A stretch of DNA of 39,601 nt, from the NCBI GenBank assembly GCA_026785685.1, contig JAJAZN010000221.1, forward strand, positions 1 to 39,601. Reading direction: 5' to 3'. The notes under the pieces were generated by a model. The model was given only the letters and a program-made list of their open reading frames with translations, made no database searches and was not told the origin of the DNA. The DNA comes from Thermoleophilia bacterium (GTDB taxonomy: Bacteria; Actinomycetota; Thermoleophilia; Gaiellales; Gaiellaceae). A program made the translations under genes and the position numbers. This document shows, piece by piece, positions 26,538-36,149 of this stretch; within the stretch, counting starts at the first letter, position 1, and the number at the start of each line of letters is the position of its first letter.

Positions 26538-27703
26538 GGAATGAAACGGGAACCATCCGCGACGTTCGCTGTCGACTGTTCGAGGCCCCGACCGAGGGTG
26601 GCGGTGTGCGGTACTCGAACCCGCTTCGGAGCTGGGACCAGGGTCGCGACGAGCGCGGTTTCGCCTTTCCACGCTGGTTTGTCGTCGAAGTGGAGACGTC
26701 GAACGGAGTGATCGGGGTGGGCAACGCAGGGCTCGCCGCAGACCTGATCGCGCCAATCGTCGAGACGCGCCTCGCACCGCTCCTCCGCGGCCGCGCCCTG
26801 GCAGATATCCAGGAGACATGGCAGCTGCTCTACCGGGGAACGATGGCGTTCGGGCGCAAGGGTCTCGGGATGGTGGCGATCAGCGCCGTCGACATCGCTC
26901 TCTGGGACGCTCTCGGCAAGACGCTCGGAGTCCCGGTACACGACCTGATCGGGGGCAGACGCGCCGAGACGATTCCGGTGTACGCAAGCCGCCTCTACGG
27001 CTCGGACAACCTCGACGATCTGGCCGCGGAGGCGCGGCGCTACGTCGACGAGGGCTTCACCGCGTTCAAGCAGAGGTTCCTCTGGGGGCCGCGCGACGGG
27101 CGCAAGGGAATGCGTGCAAACATCGACCTGATTCGCACCGTGCGCGAGGTGGTCGGGGACGACAGCGACCTGATGGCGGACGCGTACATGGGCTGGGATC
27201 TCGACTACGCGCGAGCGATGGTACGACGCCTCGAGCCCTTCGACCTCCGCTGGCTGGAGGAGCCGTTGATCCCGGATGATCTCGAGGGATACGCGGCGCT
27301 CACGCGATGGAGCCCGATCCCGATCGCGCACGGCGAGCATGAGTTCACGTTGCAGGGCTTCGCCGACATCGTGCGGCATGGGGCCGCGCGGATCCTCCAG
27401 TTCGACACGAACCGCGTCGGCGGGATCACGCAGGCGGTGAAGATCTGCGCTCTGGCGGAGGCGTACGGCCTGTCTGTCGTCCCCCACGCCGGGCAGGTAC
27501 ACAACTACCACGTCGTCACGAGCCAATCGGCCTGTTCTCTGGCCGAGTATTTTCCCCCACGCGCGATCGAGGTCGGTAACGAGCTGCCGCACTGGCTGTT
27601 CGACGGGGAGCCGCTCGCAGTCGACGGTGCGGTGCGACTCAACGGGGAGCCAGGCCTCGGGGTGACAGTGAGCCCGCGCGATCCGGTACGCGAGCTCTCC
27701 TAG
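26534..27703 (+). CDS. Enolase-superfamily protein, L-rhamnonate-dehydratase-like
   Basis: YRGTMAFGRKGLGMVAISAVDIALWDALGKTLG, LRWLEEPLIPDD, IPIAHGEHEFT, VVPHAGQVHNYH. Confidence 0.85.
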   Translation: MRNETGTIRDVRCRLFEAPTEGGGVRYSNPLRSWDQGRDERGFAFPRWFVVEVETSNGVIGVGNAGLAADLIAPIVETRLAPLLRGRALADIQETWQLLYRGTMAFGRKGLGMVAISAVDIALWDALGKTLGVPVHDLIGGRRAETIPVYASRLYGSDNLDDLAAEARRYVDEGFTAFKQRFLWGPRDGRKGMRANIDLIRTVREVVGDDSDLMADAYMGWDLDYARAMVRRLEPFDLRWLEEPLIPDDLEGYAALTRWSPIPIAHGEHEFTLQGFADIVRHGAARILQFDTNRVGGITQAVKICALAEAYGLSVVPHAGQVHNYHVVTSQSACSLAEYFPPRAIEVGNELPHWLFDGEPLAVDGAVRLNGEPGLGVTVSPRDPVRELS

Positions 27704-27724
27704 AGATGCGCGAGACGCGTGGAG

Positions 27725-28729
27725 TCAGAACCCGAGAGCCCCGGCGGAGGATGCCTCGGGGTTGATCGCCCATTCGGGCAACTGGCCGTCCCTCAAGGCA
27801 ATCGCAGCACGCGAGACGCTGCGCCCACTGAGACGACAGAACTCGTCGGTCAGGCCGACAGCGTGGGGCGCGAGGATGACGTTCTCGAGCGAGAGCAGGG
27901 CGCTGTCGGCGCACAGAGGCTCGGGGTCGAACACGTCAAGCGCGGCTCCGGCAATCACGCCCTCGCGAAGCGCTGCGACGAGCGCCGTCTCGTCGACGAT
28001 CGGGCCGCGGGCGACATTCACGAGGTACGCGGTCGGCTTCATCCGGGCCAGCTGCGCCGCCCCGATCAGTCTCCGCGTGTCGTCGGTCAGTGGACATGTG
28101 ACAGCGACGAAGTCGGACGCCCCGAGGAGCTCGTCGAGCGTGCACAGCTTGACGTCCAACCGAGTGTCGCCGACGAACGGGTCGGCGGCGATGACCCGCA
28201 GCCCGAACGGCGCAGCCAGCGTCGCCAGCTCGCGACCGACATTTCCGAGGCCGACGATGCCGAGCATGCGACCTTCGAGCCCGAGACCGACGTGACGAAA
28301 CCGTTCCCAGCCGCCCCGGCGTACATGCCAGTCCATCTCCGGAAGGCGGTGGGCCAGCGCGAGAACGAACGCCATCGCCCCCGCGGCCATCGGGCGGCGC
28401 ACCCCGTCAGGGGTGATCGTGACGAGCACTCCAGCCCGGGTACACGCGTCGACATCGACACTGTCGACACCGACCCCGAGGCGAGCAACGAGCCGCAGCC
28501 TTTCGACACCCGCGAGCGTCGCCTCGGTGACACGGCGACCGAAGAGGATGAGCGCGTCGTACGGGGCAACGTCTGCGGGCTCGAGCTCGCCCTCCCCGGG
28601 CATCCATTCCCACGGCACCGCAGCCTCGTCGAGGAGATCGAAGTCGAAGAGCGGACGCCCGTCTGCACCTCCGGCATCCGCAGAGATGCCGACCAGAAAG
28701 CCGTCAGGCGCCATCGCGGAGACCGGCAA
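27725..28729 (-). CDS. D-isomer-specific 2-hydroxyacid dehydrogenase
   Basis: GRMLGIVGLGNVGRELATLAAPFG, LVNVARGPIVDETALVAALREGVIAGAALDVFDPEPL. Confidence 0.92.
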   Translation of the reverse strand: MPVSAMAPDGFLVGISADAGGADGRPLFDFDLLDEAAVPWEWMPGEGELEPADVAPYDALILFGRRVTEATLAGVERLRLVARLGVGVDSVDVDACTRAGVLVTITPDGVRRPMAAGAMAFVLALAHRLPEMDWHVRRGGWERFRHVGLGLEGRMLGIVGLGNVGRELATLAAPFGLRVIAADPFVGDTRLDVKLCTLDELLGASDFVAVTCPLTDDTRRLIGAAQLARMKPTAYLVNVARGPIVDETALVAALREGVIAGAALDVFDPEPLCADSALLSLENVILAPHAVGLTDEFCRLSGRSVSRAAIALRDGQLPEWAINPEASSAGALGF

Positions 28730-29471
28730 TGCCGGCGCTCAGCGCTTGCTCGTAGAGCATGAAGTCGATCGAGTAGGCAAGCATCCGGAATCCCCGCGCG
28801 AGAAGCGCCTTGCCCTCCTCGGCCGACCCACACACCATCCCGACCGGCTTACCGAAGCGAGCCCCCGCCTCGAGGATGCGCTCGACAGCGCCGACAAAGG
28901 TCTGACTAGAAAACGCACCCGGGACACCCAGTGAGATGCTGAGATCGAAATGCCCGATCCAGAGCACGTCGACCCCATCGATCGCGGCGATACCGTCGAC
29001 GGCCTCGAGACCACCGGCGGTCTCGATCTGGACAAGCGTCATCACCTGGTTGTTCACGTGCCCGATCGTGGCCTCGACACCGTCGGGGTGCCAGTCGTCG
29101 GACCAAAGCCCGAACCCGCGCCGGCCGACCGGCGGGTACCGGGAGGAGTCCGCAATCCGCTGTGCCTCTTCGACGCTCGAAACCGTGGGAACCATGACGC
29201 CGAGGGCGCCGATGTCGAGTGCGCGCGCGACGAAGTCGTAGTCGCCGTCGGGCACACGTAGCATCGGCACCACGTCGGCAGCGCGAGCTGCGGCAAGCGT
29301 CGAGCGCATGTGCCCCATCGAGTAACCGCTGTGCTCCATGTCGAAGAGCACGAATTCCGCGCCCGCGCTCGCGGCCAGCCGCGCCGTGCCGGTCGTGGCA
29401 AACTCCGACACCATCGTCCCGATCGAGATACCGCCACCCTCAAGTGTGTGGCGTACCGAATTCACCCTCAT
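28704..29471 (-). CDS. HpcH/HpaI aldolase/citrate lyase family protein
   Basis: GAEFVLFDMEHSGYSMGHMR, PMLRVPDGDYDFVARALDIGALGVMVPTV, RGFGLWSDDW, LVQIETAGGLEAVDGIAAIDGVDVLWIGHFDLSISLG. Confidence 0.93.
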   Translation of the reverse strand: MRVNSVRHTLEGGGISIGTMVSEFATTGTARLAASAGAEFVLFDMEHSGYSMGHMRSTLAAARAADVVPMLRVPDGDYDFVARALDIGALGVMVPTVSSVEEAQRIADSSRYPPVGRRGFGLWSDDWHPDGVEATIGHVNNQVMTLVQIETAGGLEAVDGIAAIDGVDVLWIGHFDLSISLGVPGAFSSQTFVGAVERILEAGARFGKPVGMVCGSAEEGKALLARGFRMLAYSIDFMLYEQALSAGIAGLRDGA

Positions 29472-29809
29472 GCCCTCGCCCACTCCCGGTAGTCCTCGCG
29501 CACCGGCTGGAACACGTCGAGCACCCGACACGGCCCTCCCACGGCCCACGCTTCGTGCTCGACGCCGCCGGGAATCCGGAACGCATCGCCGGGGCCAAGG
29601 CGATGCTCGACACCGTCGATCGTGAGGGCAAGCTCACCGTCGATCACGAGGCCGAGCTGCTCGTGGGGGTGACCGTGCGCTCCGAGTCCCGCGCCGTCGC
29701 CGATGTCGACCAGGTTGAGCATGGCGCCGTCGCCGAACAACGGTTTCATGCGCACACCCGGAACGGGCTCGAACCCGGCAGCTTCGTAGAGGTTCTCGAC
29801 CTGGCTCAA
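29468..29809 (-). CDS. Cupin domain protein (TTG start)
   Basis: HGHPHEQLGLVIDGELALTIDGVEHRLGPGDAFRIPGGVEHEAWA; start overlaps the MBL stop (TTGA). Confidence 0.85.
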   Translation of the reverse strand: MSQVENLYEAAGFEPVPGVRMKPLFGDGAMLNLVDIGDGAGLGAHGHPHEQLGLVIDGELALTIDGVEHRLGPGDAFRIPGGVEHEAWAVGGPCRVLDVFQPVREDYREWARA

Positions 29810-30594
29810 GAGCCGTCCTTCCCTTCGATCCAGTGGCGGTCTCCGTCGACGACGAGCGTCTCGCCCACGAGCGGCGCGACGACGCGACGACGACCGGTCG
29901 TGTCGTACTGTGGCACGAGCTCTACAAACCGATCGACATCCTCGTTGGGCGCGAGGTAGTGGCACGCGACCGCGAGCTCGAGGCCGAGCATCTCGGCAGT
30001 ACGGGCCGCCTCATCCGGATCCATCTCGCCCGTGAGGAATGTCCCGGGCCCGGGGATCAGGTGCGAGAGCTCGCGCGGGAGGGTGCAGCCGAGCAGGCCC
30101 ACGGTGGGCTTGTAGAGCTCCCCGATCAGGCGCATGTCGAAAATGCACGTGTCGCCATAGTGGTAGATCCGGACGCCAGGCTCGGTCTCGAAGATGAACG
30201 CGATCGGGTTGCCGATCACGGTGCGACCGTCCGAGAGCGTCGCCATCGACCAGTGGTGGCACTCGACCGGGCGGACGACGACCCCCGCCACCTCGACGAC
30301 GATCCCCCACGTCGTCGGCGTGATCTGATCGGGGTCGACGCCGTCGTCGATCAGCTTCGCCCGTACGGCCGCATCACAGATGACCGGCGCGCCGGTGCGC
30401 TTCGCGATCGCGGGCGTGTCGCCGTAGTGGTCGACCGCGGCATGGCTGACGAGGATCACGTCCGGAGTCTCGAAGTCATCCGGTCCGCATGGCGCCAGGT
30501 CGTTGCCGGTCAGGAACGGGTCGATCAGGATGCGCTGCGTTGGGCCGACGATCTCGTAGCTTGCCGCACCGTGGTAGGTGAGCCGGGTGCTCAC
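29806..30594 (-). CDS. MBL-fold metallo-hydrolase
   Basis: TYHGAASYEIVGPTQRILIDPFLTGN, ILVSHAAVDHYGDTPAIAKRTGAPVI, IYHYGDTCIFDM; GTG start overlapping the upstream stop. Confidence 0.82.
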   Translation of the reverse strand: MSTRLTYHGAASYEIVGPTQRILIDPFLTGNDLAPCGPDDFETPDVILVSHAAVDHYGDTPAIAKRTGAPVICDAAVRAKLIDDGVDPDQITPTTWGIVVEVAGVVVRPVECHHWSMATLSDGRTVIGNPIAFIFETEPGVRIYHYGDTCIFDMRLIGELYKPTVGLLGCTLPRELSHLIPGPGTFLTGEMDPDEAARTAEMLGLELAVACHYLAPNEDVDRFVELVPQYDTTGRRRVVAPLVGETLVVDGDRHWIEGKDGS

Positions 30595-31514
30595 AGGAGC
30601 CCTCTCATCGACTCCCAGCCCTTGATCAGCCGCACGAGCGAGCGGTTGATCGGGACATCGACGCCAGCCTCGTCCGCGGCCTTGACGACCGCGCCGTTGA
30701 TCACGTCTATCTCGGTTCGCCGACCGGCCTCGACGTCCTGGAGCATGGAAGCCTTCGAGGGCCCGGCCTTCTCGAGCAGCGCGAGGATCGTCGAGATCCG
30801 CTCGTCGAAGTCGATGTCGTAGCCGAGGGCCTGCGCGACCGCTACGGCCTCGCGGGTGGTGTCGGTAACGAGCGCAGCTGTGTCGGCGCACGCGCCGAGT
30901 GCGCCCGCATTCATCCCCGTGAGCGCCGATGCCGGCAGCGTCGCGGCGTTGAGGATCAGTTTCTTCCAGATCTCCGGGCGGACGGGTGTGACGACGTCGG
31001 TGACAAGGCCTGCGTCGCGGAGCGCCGAGGCGATCAGCTCAGGCCCCTCGGGGCCCACTTCCGAGAACGAGCCGACGAACGTCGGCTGCTCGGCCGGGTG
31101 AATGACCCGGCCGGGGCCTTCGACAAGGCCGCTGTTGTAGGTGACCCCGACGACGACCTGCTCAGCCGGGAAGACAGAGGCGAGGACGTCACCGTCCCCC
31201 CAGCCGTTCTGGAGCGAGGCGACGACGGTGTCCGGCCCGACGAGAGTCCGCGCGGACTCCGCCGCGGCGTGCGTGTGGTAGCACTTCGTGAAGAAGACGA
31301 CGATGTCGACCACTCCGACCGATGCGGAGTCGGTCGTCGCCGGCACGGAGGTCGTCGTCTCCTCCTCCCCGCGCACGACCGTGACGCCATCGGCGTTGAT
31401 CTTCTCGACGAGCGTAGTCGCGACATCCACCAACACGGTGTCGTGCCCTGCCCGGGCAAATCGGGCTCCGAAGATCGATCCCATCGCTCCGGCGCCGACG
31501 ACGGCAATCCGCAT
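30591..31514 (-). CDS. Ketopantoate reductase (ApbA/PanE) family protein
   Basis: MRIAVVGAGAMGSIFGARFARAGHDTVLVD, FFTKCYHTHAAAES, SLQNGWGDGDVLASVFP, EIWKKLILNAATLPASALTG, SKASMLQDVEAGRRTEIDVINGAVV. Confidence 0.92.
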   Translation of the reverse strand: MRIAVVGAGAMGSIFGARFARAGHDTVLVDVATTLVEKINADGVTVVRGEEETTTSVPATTDSASVGVVDIVVFFTKCYHTHAAAESARTLVGPDTVVASLQNGWGDGDVLASVFPAEQVVVGVTYNSGLVEGPGRVIHPAEQPTFVGSFSEVGPEGPELIASALRDAGLVTDVVTPVRPEIWKKLILNAATLPASALTGMNAGALGACADTAALVTDTTREAVAVAQALGYDIDFDERISTILALLEKAGPSKASMLQDVEAGRRTEIDVINGAVVKAADEAGVDVPINRSLVRLIKGWESMRGLL

Positions 31515-31544
31515 CCGTTCCTCCTTGATCGTAAGCCTGGAATG

Positions 31545-31555
31545 CGATCCTACAG
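31545..31555 (-). promoter_or_regulatory. Candidate regulator site CTGTAGGATCG
   Basis: Upstream of the ketopantoate-reductase-like operon; one mismatch to CTGTATGATCG. Confidence 0.3.
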
Positions 31556-31557
31556 GT

Positions 31558-32391
31558 CTACCGATCGGGATGGAACCAGCGGCCGCCTGCGCTCGCGCCA
31601 CCGTCGACGTGCAACGTCTGCCCGGTGAGGAACGAGCCGGCAGCCGAGGCAAGCAGCAGGCACGCCCCGACGAGCTCACGCGGAAGCCCCGGCCGCTCCA
31701 CGGGCACCCGGTTGAAGATCCAGCGGCGCATGTCGTCGTCGTCCCAGATCGGCGCCGCGAGCGGCGTGTCCATGAAGCCAGGGGCGATCGCGTTGGCCCG
31801 GATCCCGTGCTCGGCCCATTCCAGCGCCATCACCTTCGTGAGCTGGCTGAGCCCCGCCTTGGCAGGGCCGTAGACGGAGATCTGCTCCAGCGCGAGGAGT
31901 ACGTTGAGCGAGGAGATGGAGACGATCGCGCCGCCCCCGCCCTGATCGATCATCCGACGGGCGGCCGCCTGCGAGAGGAAGTACGGAAGGCGCAGATCGA
32001 TCCGGGTGATCCAGTCCCACGAGTCCCGATCCATTTCGAGAATCGGCATGCGCTTGTTGACGGCGGCGTTGTTCACGAGGACGTGGACACCACCGAGTCG
32101 CTCGACCGCCGAGGCGACGATTCGCTCGGGTGCGTCCTCGTCGCCCAGGTCGACGACGACCGTGGCGCAGCGGACGCCGGCGCCTGTGAGCGCCGCGTCC
32201 AGTTCGTCGAGCCCCTGTGCGTCGAGATCGGTCGCAAGCACGGAGGCACCGGCCGCGCCGAGTCCGGCGGCGAGCCACCGGCCAAGCCCTCCCGCAGCCC
32301 CCGTGACGATCGCAACCTTCCCCTCGAGCGAGAAGAGGGTGGGTGGTGCGAGGGCCCTGACCGCGTCCGCGTCGAGTGCCGGAACGGTCAT
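31558..32391 (-). CDS. Short-chain dehydrogenase/reductase
   Basis: VAIVTGAAGGLGRWLAAGL, VLVNNAAVN, SISSLNVLL...YGPAKAGLSQLTKVMALEWAEHGIRANAIAPGF, GQTLHVDGG. Confidence 0.93.
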   Translation of the reverse strand: MTVPALDADAVRALAPPTLFSLEGKVAIVTGAAGGLGRWLAAGLGAAGASVLATDLDAQGLDELDAALTGAGVRCATVVVDLGDEDAPERIVASAVERLGGVHVLVNNAAVNKRMPILEMDRDSWDWITRIDLRLPYFLSQAAARRMIDQGGGGAIVSISSLNVLLALEQISVYGPAKAGLSQLTKVMALEWAEHGIRANAIAPGFMDTPLAAPIWDDDDMRRWIFNRVPVERPGLPRELVGACLLLASAAGSFLTGQTLHVDGGASAGGRWFHPDR

Positions 32392-32508
32392 CTCCGGGCA
32401 ACCCCGACCGGCCGCCGCCCGACGACCGCCGCACCCTCGATCCGCTGGGCATCGATCGGCGGGGCGCAGCCGTCGCGGTCGGAATCCAGGAGGTCGATCA
32501 AGACAAAG

Positions 32509-32519
32509 CTATCATACAG
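32509..32519 (-). promoter_or_regulatory. Candidate regulator site CTGTATGATAG
   Basis: Divergent promoter between the SDR and the AceE/transketolase-like gene. Confidence 0.4.
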
Positions 32520-32558
32520 CACGCCCTATGACCAATCGAGAACCGTAGTATCAGCCTC

Positions 32559-34934
32559 ATGCCCCTGTACGGCCAGCCATCGCTCGACCTGACGGGCCCT
32601 CCCCGAAACGAAAACGATCTGGCTGCGCTCTCGGCGATCGAGCGTCGGGTGCTATGGCTCGCGGTGCGGATCGTGGACCATGCGAACCGGGAGCGGCCGA
32701 AGGGGGATGGGCTGAAGGTGGGTGGGCATCAAGCGTCGTCGGCGTCGATGGTGACGCTGATGACGGCGCTCTATCTGGCCGATCTGCGAGCCGAGGACAG
32801 GGTCTCGGTGAAGCCGCACGCGTCGCCCGTATTGCAGGCGATCGAGTATCTGCTCGGGCGGTTGGATAGGTCGTACCTGACGCGGTTGCGTGACTTTGGT
32901 GGGCTCCAGGCGTATCCGTCGCGGACAAAGGATCCGTACCCGGTCGACTACTCGACCGGGTCGGTGGGCCTCGGCTCGGCGGCTCCGGTTTTCGGCGCGC
33001 TCGCGGATCGGTTCACGCAGACGCGGCTCGGTGCCTCGACGGGCGGACGCTTCATCTCGCTGCTCGGTGACGCCGAGCTCGACGAGGGCAACATCTGGGA
33101 GGCGCTCGCCGACCCGCTGACGCGGAAGCTCGGGAACGTGCTCTGGATCGTCGACCTCAACCGGCAGTCGCTCGACCGCGTGATCCCCGGGATCCGGGCC
33201 GTCGAGCTGGAAGCCCAGTTCCGTGCGAACGGCTGGGACGTGATCGAGCTGAAGTACGGCCGGCGCCTGCGCGAAGCGTACGCCCGCGAGGGGGGCGACC
33301 TGCTGCGACGCCGGATCGACGAGATGCCGAACGAGCAGTATCAGTCGCTGTTCGGCGCGTCGGAGGACCGCGTGCGTGCGACCGTTCTCGAAGACGTAGT
33401 CGATGATCGCGACCGTGCCGCGCTGGAGGGGGTGCTCGACGGCTACGCGGGCCGGATAGCACCGCTCGTTCGCGACCTCGGCGGACACGACCTGGTCGAT
33501 GTGCTCGACGCGCTTCGCCGCGCCCGCAAGACACCCGATCGACCAACGGTGATCTTCGCGTACACGATCAAGGGATACGGCCTCGAGATGGCAGGGCGCC
33601 CCCAGAACCACTCGGCACTCCTCGACGGCGAGCAGGTAGACCGGCTTCGCGCGGCGATGGGGCTGACCGTGGCAACCGAGTGGAACGGTTACGGCGCCGA
33701 TACCGCCGAGGGGCGCGTTCTCGCTGAGGCACGTCGCCGCCTCGATCGGGGCGATCGCGAACCCGCCGCCCTCGTTCCGGTGCCCGCCACGCTGTCGGAG
33801 CGCGCCCCCGGCGCCACCTCGACGCAGGCGGCGTTCGGACGGGTGCTGCTCGACCTTTCCCGCGTCGAAGGCGTCAGTGAGCGCCTCGTCACGGTCGCCC
33901 CCGACGTCTCCACCTCCACCAACCTCGGAGGCTTCATCAACAAGACCGGCGTCTGGGGCCCGGACGAGGAACGGGTCTACGACGCAATGGACGATTCGCC
34001 GCTGAAGTGGCGCGTCGGGCCGAGCGGCCAACACATCGAGATGGGAATCGCCGAGATGAACCTGGTGCTGCTACTCGGCCAACTCGGCCTCAGCTGGGAT
34101 TTCCAACGCGAGCGACTGTTCCCGATCGGGACCCTCTACGACCCGTTCGTAATGCGCGCGCTCGAAGGAATCGTCTACTCGACCTACTCGGGCTCACGGT
34201 TCGTGCTCGCCGGTACCCCGTCGGGGATCTCTCTCTCCCGTGAGGGCGGAGCCCACCAGTCCCTCAACACGCCCGGCATCGGGATCGAGACCCCGGGCCT
34301 CACCTACGCCGAGCCGTGCTATGCCCGCGAGCTCGAGTGGCTCCTCCTCGACGGCCTCACGCGCATGCAAACACCCGAAGGCGAAGCGATGTACCTGCGG
34401 CTCTCGACGACGCCGATCGACCAGGAGCCGTTCTCGGCAGCCGCTGCTCGCGTCGGCGAGGAGCGACTGCGCACCGACGTCGTCGCCGGCGGATTCCGCC
34501 TTCGCGAGCCCGGGACGAGCGAGGATCGCATCATCCTCGCCGCCTGCGGAGCAATCGTGCCCGAGACGCTCGCAGCCGCCGTGTTGCTCGCCGATGAAGA
34601 AGGCGTCGAAGCGACCGTGCTCTGCCTCTCGTCCCCCGACCGCCTCTACCGCGACTGGCAGGCACATCGCGCGGCGCCGCTGCACGGTGGCGCCGTTACG
34701 CGCTCGCACCTCGAGCTGCTCGTGACACCCGACGAACGAGGCCTACCCGTCGTCACCGTGATCGACGGAGCCAGCCACGCGCTCTCCTTTGTGGGCAGTG
34801 CCCTCGGCGTCCGCTCCGTCCCGCTCGGCGTCGACCGCTTCGGCCAGACCGGCAGCCAACCCGAGGTCTACGCCGAGTACAAGATCGACGCCACCTCGAT
34901 TGCCACCGCAGCCCTCGTGGCGCTCGAACCGTGA
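32559..34934 (+). CDS. Thiamine-diphosphate enzyme: transketolase / AceE-type E1-like protein (791 aa)
   Basis: GGHQASSASMVTLMTALYL, KPHASPVLQAIEYLLG, FISLLGDAELDEGNIWEAL, LWIVDLNRQSLDRVIPG, QHIEMGIAEMNLVLLLGQLG. Confidence 0.9.
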   Translation: MPLYGQPSLDLTGPPRNENDLAALSAIERRVLWLAVRIVDHANRERPKGDGLKVGGHQASSASMVTLMTALYLADLRAEDRVSVKPHASPVLQAIEYLLGRLDRSYLTRLRDFGGLQAYPSRTKDPYPVDYSTGSVGLGSAAPVFGALADRFTQTRLGASTGGRFISLLGDAELDEGNIWEALADPLTRKLGNVLWIVDLNRQSLDRVIPGIRAVELEAQFRANGWDVIELKYGRRLREAYAREGGDLLRRRIDEMPNEQYQSLFGASEDRVRATVLEDVVDDRDRAALEGVLDGYAGRIAPLVRDLGGHDLVDVLDALRRARKTPDRPTVIFAYTIKGYGLEMAGRPQNHSALLDGEQVDRLRAAMGLTVATEWNGYGADTAEGRVLAEARRRLDRGDREPAALVPVPATLSERAPGATSTQAAFGRVLLDLSRVEGVSERLVTVAPDVSTSTNLGGFINKTGVWGPDEERVYDAMDDSPLKWRVGPSGQHIEMGIAEMNLVLLLGQLGLSWDFQRERLFPIGTLYDPFVMRALEGIVYSTYSGSRFVLAGTPSGISLSREGGAHQSLNTPGIGIETPGLTYAEPCYARELEWLLLDGLTRMQTPEGEAMYLRLSTTPIDQEPFSAAAARVGEERLRTDVVAGGFRLREPGTSEDRIILAACGAIVPETLAAAVLLADEEGVEATVLCLSSPDRLYRDWQAHRAAPLHGGAVTRSHLELLVTPDERGLPVVTVIDGASHALSFVGSALGVRSVPLGVDRFGQTGSQPEVYAEYKIDATSIATAALVALEP

Positions 34935-35063
34935 AGTCCGGCGCGGGCCTGCACGTCGGAGGGTGGCGCCGAGGATCCACAGGTTGAACTCCTCCGTGCC
35001 CAGCCTGGCGATCTCCCTCTTCGTCCCGCTGGTGGCCAACGCCGGGCATGTAGTGTCCCCGAC

Positions 35064-35759
35064 GTGCTCGAGCAGCCACCGATCCTGACCATCCGTCGCC
35101 GCTTCGAGCGGCCGTCAGCCGCCTCGCTGGCCGCTTTCGCACGTGCAGAGTCGGCGCAGGTTGCAGACGCCCAGGGAGGTGGCGGCGCGCTCGACTACCG
35201 GATTCAGGCGCTTCCCGAGATCCCGTTCTCCGGCACGATCGTTGGGCCTGCATTGACGTGCGAGACGGGCCCAGCCGATGTGCTTGCGGCCCTCGTGGCA
35301 CTCGATGTCGCCAAGCCGGGAGACGTCCTCCTGATCGCGACCGTCGGCTGGACCGGTACCGCGTCGATCGGCGATCTCTTCGCCGGTGCGGCTCGGAACG
35401 CGGGCATCGCCGCCGTCGTCACAGACGGCCTCGTCCGCGACGTCGAGGGCCTCGCCCGTGCAGGGGTGCCCGTGTTCTCCGTTGGGCTCTCTCCCGCATC
35501 GCCGGCGGCGAACGGGCCGGGAACGGTCGGGCTTCCGGTCGTTATCGGAGGCCGGCCGGTCGACGCGGGCGACGTCGTCGTCTGCGACCATTCAGGAGTC
35601 ATCGTCGTCTCCTTCACGGAGATCGAGACAACACTGACCGCGCTCGAACGTGTTCTCGAGCTCGAGGCAGCGGAGGGTGAGCGTGTGGCCGCAGGACAGG
35701 TGGTGCCGGCAGCCATCCGTGCGCTCCTCGACTCCGACCGCGTTCGCACGCTCGACTGA
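35064..35759 (+). CDS. RraA-like family protein
   Basis: GTIVGPALTCETGPADVLAALVALDVAKPGDVLLIA, ASIGDLFAGAARNAGIAAVVTDGLVRDVEGL, GDVVVCDHSGVIVV. Confidence 0.9.
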   Translation: MLEQPPILTIRRRFERPSAASLAAFARAESAQVADAQGGGGALDYRIQALPEIPFSGTIVGPALTCETGPADVLAALVALDVAKPGDVLLIATVGWTGTASIGDLFAGAARNAGIAAVVTDGLVRDVEGLARAGVPVFSVGLSPASPAANGPGTVGLPVVIGGRPVDAGDVVVCDHSGVIVVSFTEIETTLTALERVLELEAAEGERVAAGQVVPAAIRALLDSDRVRTLD

Positions 35760-35816
35760 GCCTAATGGCTGAGGGCACCCGCTTCGACGACCACCGGGCG
35801 AGCAGCCGCAGCTCGA

Positions 35817-36149
35817 TCAGCTTTTGGTCGGCTCGCTCCCCGTTACGACGATGACCTCGTCCACCAGAGTTCGGCATGCCTCGCCGATGAACAGTGGGCG
35901 GTTCACATCGAACTCGGCCGCCAGCTCCTCGAAGGCGACGGCCATTGCCTCTTCGGAGTCGAACCAGATCTCACCGATGCCGTCCCACGGCTGATCGCCG
36001 CCGACCCACTCCTGAACGACGTTGATCCGGCAGCCGCGGATTCCCGGCAGGCGGGCGGCGAGCTCTGCATGTGTCGTCGCCCAATGCTGGACGAAGTCCT
36101 CCTTCGACATGCCTTCCCTGCGTCGGACGAGGGTGATCCGCTTGATCAC
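35817..36149 (-). CDS. EthD domain protein
   Basis: MIKRITLVRRREGMSKEDFVQHWATTHAELAARLPGIRGCRINVVQE. Confidence 0.85.
   Translation of the reverse strand: MIKRITLVRRREGMSKEDFVQHWATTHAELAARLPGIRGCRINVVQEWVGGDQPWDGIGEIWFDSEEAMAVAFEELAAEFDVNRPLFIGEACRTLVDEVIVVTGSEPTKS

Noticed and set aside
34935-35063. Reverse frame LATSGTKREIARLGTEEFNLWILGATLRR, and plus frame SLAISLFVPLVANAGHV, possible gene fragment
   Set aside because: Short, no recognisable family, cannot be distinguished from chance open frame
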